From CAZTTG01 sp964615935 (GTDB lineage: Bacteria; Planctomycetota; UBA1135; GCA-002686595), in contig CAZTTG010000055.1 of the NCBI GenBank assembly GCA_964615935.1, positions 1 through 39,953 on the forward strand: DNA of 39,953 nucleotides. The letters are read 5' to 3'. Positions within the stretch are counted from its first letter, which is position 1; every line of letters starts with the position of its first letter. The position numbers and the translations under genes are program-made. Below, piece by piece: positions 10,398 to 17,452 of this stretch. The notes beneath the pieces are model-generated. The model saw only the letters and a program-made list of their open reading frames with translations. It was not told the DNA's origin and did not search any database.

Positions 10398-12172
10398 TGA
10401 GCTCGCGGACCCTGTGGATCCTCCTGGCCCTGGTGCTGCTCCTGGGGGGGCTGGGCTGGTGGCTGGGCCAGCGCGAGCAGGGGCAGGCGGTCGCCGTCCG
10501 CCGGAACCTCTTCCCGGGCCTCGAACCCCAGTCGATCCAGGCCTTCCGCATCGACAACATCGAGCGCGGCCTGCAGATGCGCATCGAGCGGCGGGAGGAG
10601 GGCTGGACCATCGTGGATCCGGTCGAGTACCCGGCCGAGCCGTCGGTCCTGGTCCGGCTGGTGGACGACGTGACCCGCCTGCCGGCCGAGCCCGTCCCCG
10701 ATCCCGACCTGGAGAAGCTCGGGCTGCTCCCCCGACCGCGGGTGGTGCTGGAGGTCGAGCAGGGCCAGGGCGAGGGAGTGCGGGTCCGCCGGCTGGAGCT
10801 GGGGATGCCGGACCTCGACGGCCGCTCGGTCTTCGCCCGGGTCGAGGGGGAGGTGGTGCGCACCCTGCGCAACATCGACACCACCCTCGAGCGGGACCTC
10901 CCGGACTGGCGCTCCCGCCGGCTGCTCAGCCTGGCGCCGGCGACCATGGGCGAGCTCCACCGTCGGGGCGCCTACGCCTTCGAGGAGGGGGGCGCCGAGG
11001 TGGACCTCACCCTGGACGTGGTCCTGGACGACCTGGGGTGGCGGGCCACCGCTCCCCGGAACCTCCTGCTCGACCCCGCCCGCATCGGGAGCCTGATCCG
11101 CAAGGCGTCGCAGGGCATCGCGGTGCGCCGCTTCCGGGACGACCGGCCGGCCTCGCTGGAGCCCTATGGTCTGGACCAGCCGGACCTGGTGGTCGAGCTG
11201 GCGACCTTCTCGGGCGCACGCGAGACCCTGCGCTTCGCGGAGCTCACCCGGGGCCAGTGGATGGCCAGGATCGACGGCCGCCCCAACGTCTACGAGATCG
11301 AGCGGATGGACGTGGAGTTCCTGCTGAGGCCGCTGGAGGGGATGGTGGACGAGCGCATCGTGCTGGCCGCGCGCGAGGAGATCGACGCCATCCGCCTGGT
11401 GGCCCGCGGACGGGAGCTTCGGCTCTGGAAGAAGGGCATCGCCTGGTTCGCGCAGGAGAGTCGCTCGGGGGAGGATGGAGCGCGCGTGCTGGCGGACCCC
11501 GACCGGATGGCGGACCTCCTGGGAGCGATCGACGGCGCGCGGGCGATCCAGGTGCTCTTCGACGAGCCCATGCCCCACACGCTGATCGCCGAGGGCCTGT
11601 GGGTCGAGTCCCGGGGGCGCGCCTTCGGCGGCCGCCTGGGGCCGCCGCACGAGACGCCCGAAGGCGGGCGGGGCGTCCTCTTCCAGCGCGAGGCCGACGG
11701 GCTGGTGATGCTGGTGGACGAGCAGCTCGCCGAATGGGCGCGCTCCCCGCTGGAGCGGATGCGCTCCCGCGAGCTGCACCGCGTGGACGAGCTGGAGGTG
11801 TCGCGCGCGGCGGTCTCCCTGGCGGGGGAGGAGCGCCGCTCCTCCTTCGTGCGCGACGGGCGGCGGGGCCGGTGGACGCGGGAGGGGGTGAACCAGGAGG
11901 CGCGCGACTTCGCCTTGCTGGTGGACCGCCTGCTCCTGCAGCGCGCCGCGCGCTTCCTGGACGCCGGCGGCGCGCAGGAGCTCGAGGACGCCGTCGAGGT
12001 GCAGGTGGTGCACGTCAGCGGCCGGCCCGTCTCCTTCCGGCTGGGCCGGGTCCCCGAGGGCGCGAGCCCGCTCGGTGCGGAGCCCGGCGAGGTGGTCTAC
12101 GAGGGCCCCGACGTGCGGGCCGTGGTGGAGGGCTCGCTGCACGAGGGCCTCGTGGAACTCCTGCGCGAGTAG
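10397..12172 (+). CDS. DUF4340 membrane-anchored protein of the Gld-type ABC operon
   Basis: 591 residues: an N-terminal membrane helix (about 5-24, LWILLALVLLLGGLGWWLG) followed by a long extracytoplasmic region with DUF4340-type repeats. The phrases GWTIVDPVEYPAEPSVLVRLVDDVTRLPAE (in shorter runs, residues about 69-98) and later PNVYEIERMDVEFLLRPL are the usual DUF4340 pattern. Proteins of this kind often follow gldG homologues. The start overlaps the GldG-like stop by one base, with GGAGG ten bases upstream. The molecular role is unknown; I infer a periplasmic partner of the exporter. The gene ends the operon, and the next gene begins 109 bases later. Confidence 0.82.
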   Translation: MSSRTLWILLALVLLLGGLGWWLGQREQGQAVAVRRNLFPGLEPQSIQAFRIDNIERGLQMRIERREEGWTIVDPVEYPAEPSVLVRLVDDVTRLPAEPVPDPDLEKLGLLPRPRVVLEVEQGQGEGVRVRRLELGMPDLDGRSVFARVEGEVVRTLRNIDTTLERDLPDWRSRRLLSLAPATMGELHRRGAYAFEEGGAEVDLTLDVVLDDLGWRATAPRNLLLDPARIGSLIRKASQGIAVRRFRDDRPASLEPYGLDQPDLVVELATFSGARETLRFAELTRGQWMARIDGRPNVYEIERMDVEFLLRPLEGMVDERIVLAAREEIDAIRLVARGRELRLWKKGIAWFAQESRSGEDGARVLADPDRMADLLGAIDGARAIQVLFDEPMPHTLIAEGLWVESRGRAFGGRLGPPHETPEGGRGVLFQREADGLVMLVDEQLAEWARSPLERMRSRELHRVDELEVSRAAVSLAGEERRSSFVRDGRRGRWTREGVNQEARDFALLVDRLLLQRAARFLDAGGAQELEDAVEVQVVHVSGRPVSFRLGRVPEGASPLGAEPGEVVYEGPDVRAVVEGSLHEGLVELLRE

Positions 12173-12186
12173 CGGATCGGAGGGCC

Positions 12187-12215
12187 TTGCGCCCGGGGTC
12201 CGCGCCCGCTACCCT
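12187..12215 (+). promoter_or_regulatory. Possible sigma-70 type promoter of mrfAB
   Basis: TTGCGC (12187-12192), a 17-base spacer and TACCCT (12210-12215) lie in the 109-base gap before the helicase gene, 67 bases upstream of its ATG. The spacing is ideal, but each hexamer matches the consensus at only about half of its bases. Confidence 0.35.
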
Positions 12216-12281
12216 GACCCGAACAGAACCCGAACACTCGTTCCGGTCCGCTGCGGCGGCCGGGACCCGCTGGAGGAGGCC

Positions 12282-14735
12282 ATGTCCATCGCGCCGGGTG
12301 AGGGAGAGCTCCGTTCCGCGGAGGAGGCCGCTCCTCGGAAGGGGGGGCGCCGGCGCGCCCGCTCGCGACGCAGCGTGCGGGCGATCGCCGAGGAGCTGCG
12401 GGGCGATCCGGAGCTGGCGGGCCGCTTCGTCCACTGGCACCGGGTGCCGGCCCGGGCGGGCCGCAGCGCCGCCTTTCCCCGGGGGCTGGACCCGAGGCTG
12501 GTCGAGCTCCTGCGCGCGCACGGCGTGCGCGAGCTCCACGAGCACCAGGCCCGCGCGGTGGAGCTGGCCCTGGCCGGTCGCGACGTGCTGGTGGGCACGC
12601 CCACCGCCTCGGGCAAGACCCTGTGCTACACCCTGCCCGTGCTGCAGCGGCTGCTCGAGAGCGGCGGCGCCGCCCGCTCGCTCTTCCTGTTCCCGACCAA
12701 GGCCCTCTCCCAGGACCAGTCCTCCGGCCTGACCGCCCTGATCGAGGCCCTGGGCGAGGACTGGCACGCCTTCACCTACGACGGCGACACGCCGCCCTCG
12801 GTGCGCCGCACCCTGCGCGAGCGCGGTCACGCCCTGCTCACCAACCCCTGGATGCTCCACTCCGGCATCCTGCCCAACCACTCCAAGTGGTCGGAGCTCT
12901 TCCGCGACCTCACCACGGTGGTCATCGACGAGGTGCACACCCTCTCGGGGGTCTTCGGCAGCAACGTGGCCAACGTGCTGCGCCGCCTGCTGCGCATCGC
13001 CGCCCACTACGGCAGTCAGCCGCGCTTCATCCTCTGCTCGGCCACCATCCCCGACGCCGCGGGGCACGGGCGGCGGCTGCTCGGGCGCGAGGTGGTCACG
13101 GTGGAGGAGGACGCCTCGCCCGCCGGCGAGCGCCTCTTCGGCGTGTACAACCCACCCATGCTGGACCCGGTGGCGGGCCTGCGGGCCAACGCGCTGGAGG
13201 AGGCCCGGCGGGTGGCCCTGCGGGTGTGCGGGCCGGGGCACCAGACGATCGTCTTCTGCAACCGGCGCACCGCGGTGGAGGTGATGACCCGCTACCTCAA
13301 GGAGGCCGCCGGCGAGATGGGCCTGTCCGCCGACGAGATCCGCGGCTACCGCGGCGGCTACCTCCCGCTGCGCCGCCGCGAGATCGAGCGGGACCTGCGC
13401 CAGGGACGGGTCAAGGTGGTGGTCTCGACCAACGCCCTGGAACTGGGCATCGACGTGGGGCGCCTGGACGTGGCCCTGCTGGTCGGCTACCCCGGATCGC
13501 AGGCCTCCTTCTGGCAGCGCGCGGGCCGCGTGGGGCGCCGGGGCGGGCCCAGCCTGGTGGTGCAGATCGCGCGCTCCGACCCGGTGGACCAGTACTTGGC
13601 CCACCACCCCGCCTACCTCTTCGAGGCCCCCAAGGAGCGCCTGGGCCTGGACCCCGACAACCTGGTGATCCTCTCCGAGCAGGTGAAGTGCGGCGCCTTC
13701 GAGCTGCCCTTCCGGGAGGCCGAGGCCGAGGGGGGCGCCGGCTTTGGCGGCGCGCCGCACCTGGCGGACATCCTCGACTACCTGGCCGAGGAGCCCGGCA
13801 TCCTGCACCGCCGCGACGACACCTGGTACTGGGCCGCCGACGCCTACCCGGCCGAGGAGGTCTCGCTGGTGGGCAGCGATCCCGACAACGTGGTGATCCT
13901 CGACGCGGAGACCGAGAAGGCCATCGGCGAGATCGACCGCGAGGGCTCGATCACCGCGGTGCACGAGGGCGCCATCTACCAGGTGGAGGGGGAGACCTGG
14001 ATCATCGAGCGCTTCGACTACGAGAACCGCAAGGCCTGGGCGCGGCCGGTGACGACCGACTACTTCACCGACGCCATGACCGACACCGAGGTGCGGCTGG
14101 AGCGGCTGGAGCGGCGCGAGCTGCGCGGGCGCCCCCCGAGCAGCGGTGGGGGCGAGGACTACTCGGCCTGGAGCGGCGAGGTCCACGTCAAGACGCTGGC
14201 CAAGTACTACAAGAAGGTGCGCTTCTACACCCGCGAGAACGTCGGCGCCGAGGACATCCATCTGCCCGCCGAGGAGCTCGACACCCAGGCCTTCATCCTG
14301 ACGCTCTCGGAGGAGTCGGCCGCCGAGCTGGGGCTGACCGCCGGCGACCGCGGCGCGGCCTGGCGCGGGGTGGGCAGCCTGATGCGGCGCGTGGCCCCGC
14401 TCTTCCTGCGCTGCCAGCCGCGCGACCTGGGGCTCTCGGCCCAGGTCAAGGCGCCCCACTTCCGCCGGCCGGCCCTCTACCTCTTCGACCGCATCCAGGG
14501 CGGGGTGGGGCTCTCCGAGCTCCTCTTCGGCGCGCACCGCGAGGTCCTGGCGGCGGCGCTCGAGGTGGCCGCGCGCTGCGAGTGCAGCCTCGGCTGCCCC
14601 GCCTGCGTCGGGCCTCCGGCCGAGGTGGGGCCCCTGGGCAAGGAGACCGCCCTGGGCATCCTCGAGCACCTGGCCGGCGGCGCGGCCCCGCACGAGGCCG
14701 AGCTGGAGGAGGTCCCACCGGAGGCGGGGGGGTGA
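12282..14735 (+). CDS. mrfA: DExH helicase with C-terminal DUF1998 cysteine cluster, MrfA (YprA) homologue
   Basis: 817 residues. Superfamily 2 helicase: LHEHQ at 85-89, Walker A TPTASGKT at 106-113, DEVH at 216-219, SAT at 253-255, and motif V/VI ALELGIDVGRLD with QRAGRVGRRG. The C-terminal DUF1998 part carries a four-cysteine site, Cys766, 768, 772 and 775 in CECSLGCPAC, the zinc-binding cluster of the MrfA/Hrq1 group. Bacillus subtilis MrfA works with the exonuclease MrfB in excision of mitomycin C adducts independently of UvrABC. The next gene here is an MrfB homologue overlapping by four bases, which makes the assignment firm. A basic, Arg-rich N-terminus (residues 19-33) may bind DNA. 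The ATG is preceded by a strong GGAGGAGG ribosome-binding site two bases upstream. Its activity in this organism is inferred. Confidence 0.93.
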   Translation: MSIAPGEGELRSAEEAAPRKGGRRRARSRRSVRAIAEELRGDPELAGRFVHWHRVPARAGRSAAFPRGLDPRLVELLRAHGVRELHEHQARAVELALAGRDVLVGTPTASGKTLCYTLPVLQRLLESGGAARSLFLFPTKALSQDQSSGLTALIEALGEDWHAFTYDGDTPPSVRRTLRERGHALLTNPWMLHSGILPNHSKWSELFRDLTTVVIDEVHTLSGVFGSNVANVLRRLLRIAAHYGSQPRFILCSATIPDAAGHGRRLLGREVVTVEEDASPAGERLFGVYNPPMLDPVAGLRANALEEARRVALRVCGPGHQTIVFCNRRTAVEVMTRYLKEAAGEMGLSADEIRGYRGGYLPLRRREIERDLRQGRVKVVVSTNALELGIDVGRLDVALLVGYPGSQASFWQRAGRVGRRGGPSLVVQIARSDPVDQYLAHHPAYLFEAPKERLGLDPDNLVILSEQVKCGAFELPFREAEAEGGAGFGGAPHLADILDYLAEEPGILHRRDDTWYWAADAYPAEEVSLVGSDPDNVVILDAETEKAIGEIDREGSITAVHEGAIYQVEGETWIIERFDYENRKAWARPVTTDYFTDAMTDTEVRLERLERRELRGRPPSSGGGEDYSAWSGEVHVKTLAKYYKKVRFYTRENVGAEDIHLPAEELDTQAFILTLSEESAAELGLTAGDRGAAWRGVGSLMRRVAPLFLRCQPRDLGLSAQVKAPHFRRPALYLFDRIQGGVGLSELLFGAHREVLAAALEVAARCECSLGCPACVGPPAEVGPLGKETALGILEHLAGGAAPHEAELEEVPPEAGG

Positions 14736-16066
14736 GCGACGGGGACCTGCGCTCCCGCCTCCGTCGCCTGCGGCGCGAGGAACCGCCCTCGAAGGAGGCG
14801 CAGGGGGACGCGGGGGCTCGCGAGGGCCTGCCGGCCTGGCTCCGCGCGCGGCTGAGCCGCGGCCGCTCCGCGGGCGCCGAGCCGCCCGAGCTCGCCGCTC
14901 GCCGCCGGCCGGGCGAGCCTCGGGAGCTGAGCGAGGAGAGCTCCGCGCGGGGGCTCCTGGCCGCCCGCACGACCCGCCTGCCGGCCGGGCACCCGCACGG
15001 CGCCTGGCGCCTCGATGCGGTGGACTCCGCGAGCCCCGGGGACCTCGCCCTCCTCGCCCGCGATCCGGCGGTGGAGCGCCTGGACCTGCGGCGCGCGGTC
15101 TACCTGGACATCGAGACCACCGGCCTGTCCGGCGGCGCCGGCACGACCCCGTTCATGGTGGGGCTGGGGAGCTTCGAGGCCGGCGGCTTCTCGGTGTGGC
15201 AGGGCTTCCTGCGCCAGCCGGGGGAGGAGGCGGCCATGCTCCAGGCCTGCGCCGATCGGATCGCCGCCTCCTCCGGAGTGGTGTCCTTCTTCGGCAAGTC
15301 CTTCGACCGCCACCGGCTCGAGGACAAGATGCGCCTGCACTCCATCGAGCCGCCCTTCGAGGGCCGGCCGCACCTCGACCTCTACCATCCCTGCGCGCGC
15401 CTCTATCGCCCGGCTCTCGAGGACGGGCGCCTCCCCACGATGGAGCGCTCCCTGCTGGGGCTCTCGCGGGAGGCCGACCTGCCCGGCTCCTTCGCGCCGG
15501 CCGCCTGGTTCGATTTCCTGGCGGGCCGCGCGCACCTGTGCGAGGAGGTCTTGCGCCACAACCTGGACGACGTCCTGAGCCTGGTGATCCTGGCCGCGCA
15601 CCTGGGGTGTACGCTGCGGGAGGAGGACGGTGGGGGGCAGCCCCTGGCGGGCCCCTCCGCTTCCCGCGCCGCGGGGCTGGGTCGCCTCCTGATGGACGAG
15701 AGGAGGCGGGAGGAGGCCCTCCCGTGGCTGGAGCGCGCGCTCGAGCGTTGGGAGGGCCCGGAGCGCGAGGGGGGGCGCGCCCTGCGCCTCTTGCGCGCGG
15801 ACGCCCTGCGCCACCTCCATCGGGACGAGGAGGCGCTCGAGGAGTACGAGGCCCTCGCAGGCGAGGCCCCCGGAGAGCTGGGAGTTCGGTGTTGGATCGA
15901 GGCGGCCAAGATCCTGGAGCACCGGCATCGGAACCCGGCGGCGGCGCTGGAGGCCTGCGAGAGGGCCCGGACCATGGCGCGGTTGGCGGAGAGCTCCTAT
16001 CGATTGGTCCGGGAGATCGATCGACGCCGGGAGCGGTTGATGGGCAAGGCGGGGCGGGACGGCTGA
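14732..16066 (+). CDS. mrfB: DEDDh exonuclease with TPR tail, MrfB (YprB) homologue
   Basis: 444 residues. An RNase H-like exonuclease domain (about 115-295) has Asp126 and Glu128 in YLDIETTGL, Asp192 in FFGKSFDRHRLEDK, and His276 with Asp280 in RHNLDDVLSL; this is the full DEDDh metal-ion set. Residues about 305-440 contain TPR-like helical pairs such as EALPWLERALERWEG and ALEACERARTMARL. Bacillus MrfB is recruited with MrfA and degrades the damaged strand in mitomycin C adduct repair. The start is GTG inside a GTGA overlap with the helicase stop, supported by GGAGG about seven bases upstream. The disordered, charged first 70 residues are unlike the catalytic core. A strong 25-bp inverted repeat follows the stop and may end the transcript. 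Confidence 0.9.
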   Translation: MSDGDLRSRLRRLRREEPPSKEAQGDAGAREGLPAWLRARLSRGRSAGAEPPELAARRRPGEPRELSEESSARGLLAARTTRLPAGHPHGAWRLDAVDSASPGDLALLARDPAVERLDLRRAVYLDIETTGLSGGAGTTPFMVGLGSFEAGGFSVWQGFLRQPGEEAAMLQACADRIAASSGVVSFFGKSFDRHRLEDKMRLHSIEPPFEGRPHLDLYHPCARLYRPALEDGRLPTMERSLLGLSREADLPGSFAPAAWFDFLAGRAHLCEEVLRHNLDDVLSLVILAAHLGCTLREEDGGGQPLAGPSASRAAGLGRLLMDERRREEALPWLERALERWEGPEREGGRALRLLRADALRHLHRDEEALEEYEALAGEAPGELGVRCWIEAAKILEHRHRNPAAALEACERARTMARLAESSYRLVREIDRRRERLMGKAGRDG

Positions 16067-16074
16067 CTCCTCAC

Positions 16075-16128
16075 GTGCCGGGTACCTCCCCGCGCGGCAA
16101 GTGTGCCGCGCGGGGAGGTACCCGGCAC
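16075..16128. repeat. Perfect 25-bp inverted repeat, hairpin copy 2
   Basis: The left arm 16075-16099 and right arm 16104-16128 are exact reverse complements around loop AGTG. It starts eight bases after the mrfB stop, so it could terminate or stabilise that transcript, but no T-tract follows. The central 21 bases recur at 4602-4622. Such a long perfect arm suggests recent formation, gene conversion or selection as DNA or RNA structure. Confidence 0.85.
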
Positions 16129-16180
16129 ACGCCGCGCCGCCACAGGAACCACCCGTCGGGGCAGGAATCGCCACCGCCTC
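16129..16180 (-). repeat. Degraded reverse-orientation fragment of the dispersed repeat
   Basis: Read on the minus strand this stretch gives GCGATTCCTGCCCC, then CCGACGGG and TTCCTGTGGC. These are the same words, in a shifted order, as the segments at 4470-4496 and 39826-39875. The match is too short and gapped to be certain by eye. It adjoins the 25-bp inverted repeat. Confidence 0.4.
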
Positions 16181-16225
16181 CCCCCAGGCGCAGCGGGCAG
16201 GACCCCTCCCCCGGGCCCAGGCCAG

Positions 16226-16231
16226 TTTTTT
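16226..16231. other. T6 tract upstream of the ECF sigma gene
   Basis: Six consecutive T in very GC-rich surroundings, 40 bases before the sigma factor. No good stem precedes it on the plus strand, so I do not call it a terminator. It could be part of the promoter region of the sigma operon. The rest of 16181-16270 shows nothing further. Confidence 0.3.
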
Positions 16232-16270
16232 CCACGGGGTTCCTGACGGATCCCAGCCCTCCGCGCATCA

Positions 16271-16849
16271 ATGGGGGACATGGCGGACCGCGATGCCCCG
16301 GTCGACCTCGAGCACCTCTGGCGCGAGAACCGCACGTGGGTGGCCGCCCTCCTCCTGGCCCACAAGCCCGCGGCGGCCGAGCTGGAGGATCTGCTCCAGG
16401 AGGTGGCCCTCACCGCGGTTCGCAGCGTCGGGGAGCTGCGCGATCCGGCCCGGGCGCGGCCGTGGCTGCGCTCGGTGGCCGTGAACGCGGCCCGCGCCGC
16501 AGCACGGCGGGAGGGCCTGCGCAGGGCGGCGATGAGGCCGATCCGGACCCTCTCGGAGGAGCCCGAGGACCCGGCCGTGGACCGCGACCGGCGCCGGCGC
16601 GAGCTCCGCGGGGAGGCCGAGGCCGCGCTGGAGCGGGTCGGACGGCTCCCCGCCGTGCTGCGCGAGGCGCTGCTCCTGCGCGCCGTCCGCGGCCTCTCCC
16701 AGCGCGCCATCGCCAAGCTCCTCGAGGTGCCCGAGACCACGGTGGAGAGCCGGCTGGCGCGGGGGCGCAGGCTCCTGCGGGAGCGCGTGGCGGAGACGAG
16801 CGCTCCCGAGAGACAACCCCAGGCGGAAGCCCGGAGGGTCGAATCATGA
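16271..16849 (+). CDS. ECF-type RNA polymerase sigma factor
   Basis: 192 residues, the usual ECF size. Region 2 (about 36-80) includes LEDLLQEVALTAVRSV and RARPWLRSVAVNAAR, corresponding to the -10 recognition and core-binding helices. Region 4 (about 126-173) includes LPAVLREALLLRAVRGLSQ and an HTH reading AIAKLLEVPETTVESRLARG for -35 recognition. There is no region 1.1 or 3. The stop overlaps the anti-sigma candidate start by four bases (ATGA at 16846-16849). The first ATG at 16271 has no evident ribosome-binding site; a second in-frame ATG at 16280 has GGGGG just upstream and may be the true start. Targets are unknown; such factors often activate their own operon. Confidence 0.92.
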   Translation: MGDMADRDAPVDLEHLWRENRTWVAALLLAHKPAAAELEDLLQEVALTAVRSVGELRDPARARPWLRSVAVNAARAAARREGLRRAAMRPIRTLSEEPEDPAVDRDRRRRELRGEAEAALERVGRLPAVLREALLLRAVRGLSQRAIAKLLEVPETTVESRLARGRRLLRERVAETSAPERQPQAEARRVES

Positions 16850-17433
16850 ACGATCTGGCGCGAGAGGACGAGCTCTTCGACCGGGCGCTCTCCGAGGGAG
16901 CGACCCCCGACGAGTGGGGCGAGCTGGAGGCCCTGGCCGGGCGCGACCCGGCCCTCTGGCAGAGGCTGGCGCGCAGCTTGCGGGACAACCGCGCGCTGAC
17001 GACGGCCGCGGAGGAGGCCGGCGCGCTGGCGGCGGCGGTCGAGCTGCCCGCGGGGAGTGCACGGCGCCCGGCCCCGCGCCCGGTCTGGCTGGAGCGGATG
17101 GGATGGATGGCCGCCCTGATCGCGGTCGCCATCGGTGCCGCCCTCTGGAGCGGCGATGCGCCCGCCATCGAGCCGCAGGAGCCGCTCGTTGCCGAGGCGC
17201 CGCCCGCGGGTACCGAGCCGGACACCCGCCTGGCCATGGTGGTCGACGAGCTGCCCAAGGTCGTCGTGGGGAGCCGAGCGCTCGCGAGGGGCGGACCCTA
17301 CGAGGTGCTGTACATGCGGCGCGTGCTCGAGCGCGCCGTGGTGGATCGCTTGTACGAGCGCGGCGTGGACGAGTACGGGAGGCCGGCGGCGGTCCCCTTC
17401 GTCGAGGTCGCATCGGTGGCAGAAGAGCTTTGA
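16846..17433 (+). CDS. Single-pass membrane protein, likely anti-sigma factor
   Basis: 195 residues: a cytosolic, acidic N-terminal half (1-80), one membrane helix at about 86-101 (MGWMAALIAVAIGAAL) and an extracytoplasmic C-terminal half with VVDELPKVVVGSRALARGG and a charged helix. Topology, size and four-base overlap with the ECF sigma gene are those of a membrane-bound anti-sigma factor. The zinc-binding HxxxCxxC motif of the ZAS class is absent, so binding would be through another fold. The function is inferred from context. GGAGG eight bases before the ATG supports the start. The next gene, a secreted PDZ/coiled-coil protein, follows after 19 bases and may be part of the same pathway. 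Confidence 0.72.
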   Translation: MNDLAREDELFDRALSEGATPDEWGELEALAGRDPALWQRLARSLRDNRALTTAAEEAGALAAAVELPAGSARRPAPRPVWLERMGWMAALIAVAIGAALWSGDAPAIEPQEPLVAEAPPAGTEPDTRLAMVVDELPKVVVGSRALARGGPYEVLYMRRVLERAVVDRLYERGVDEYGRPAAVPFVEVASVAEEL

Positions 17434-17452
17434 GAGAACGACGGAGCACGAG

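Noticed and set aside
12015..14693. 892-codon minus-strand open frame opposite mrfA
   Set aside because: It covers a complete helicase gene on the other strand and lacks any recognisable domain.
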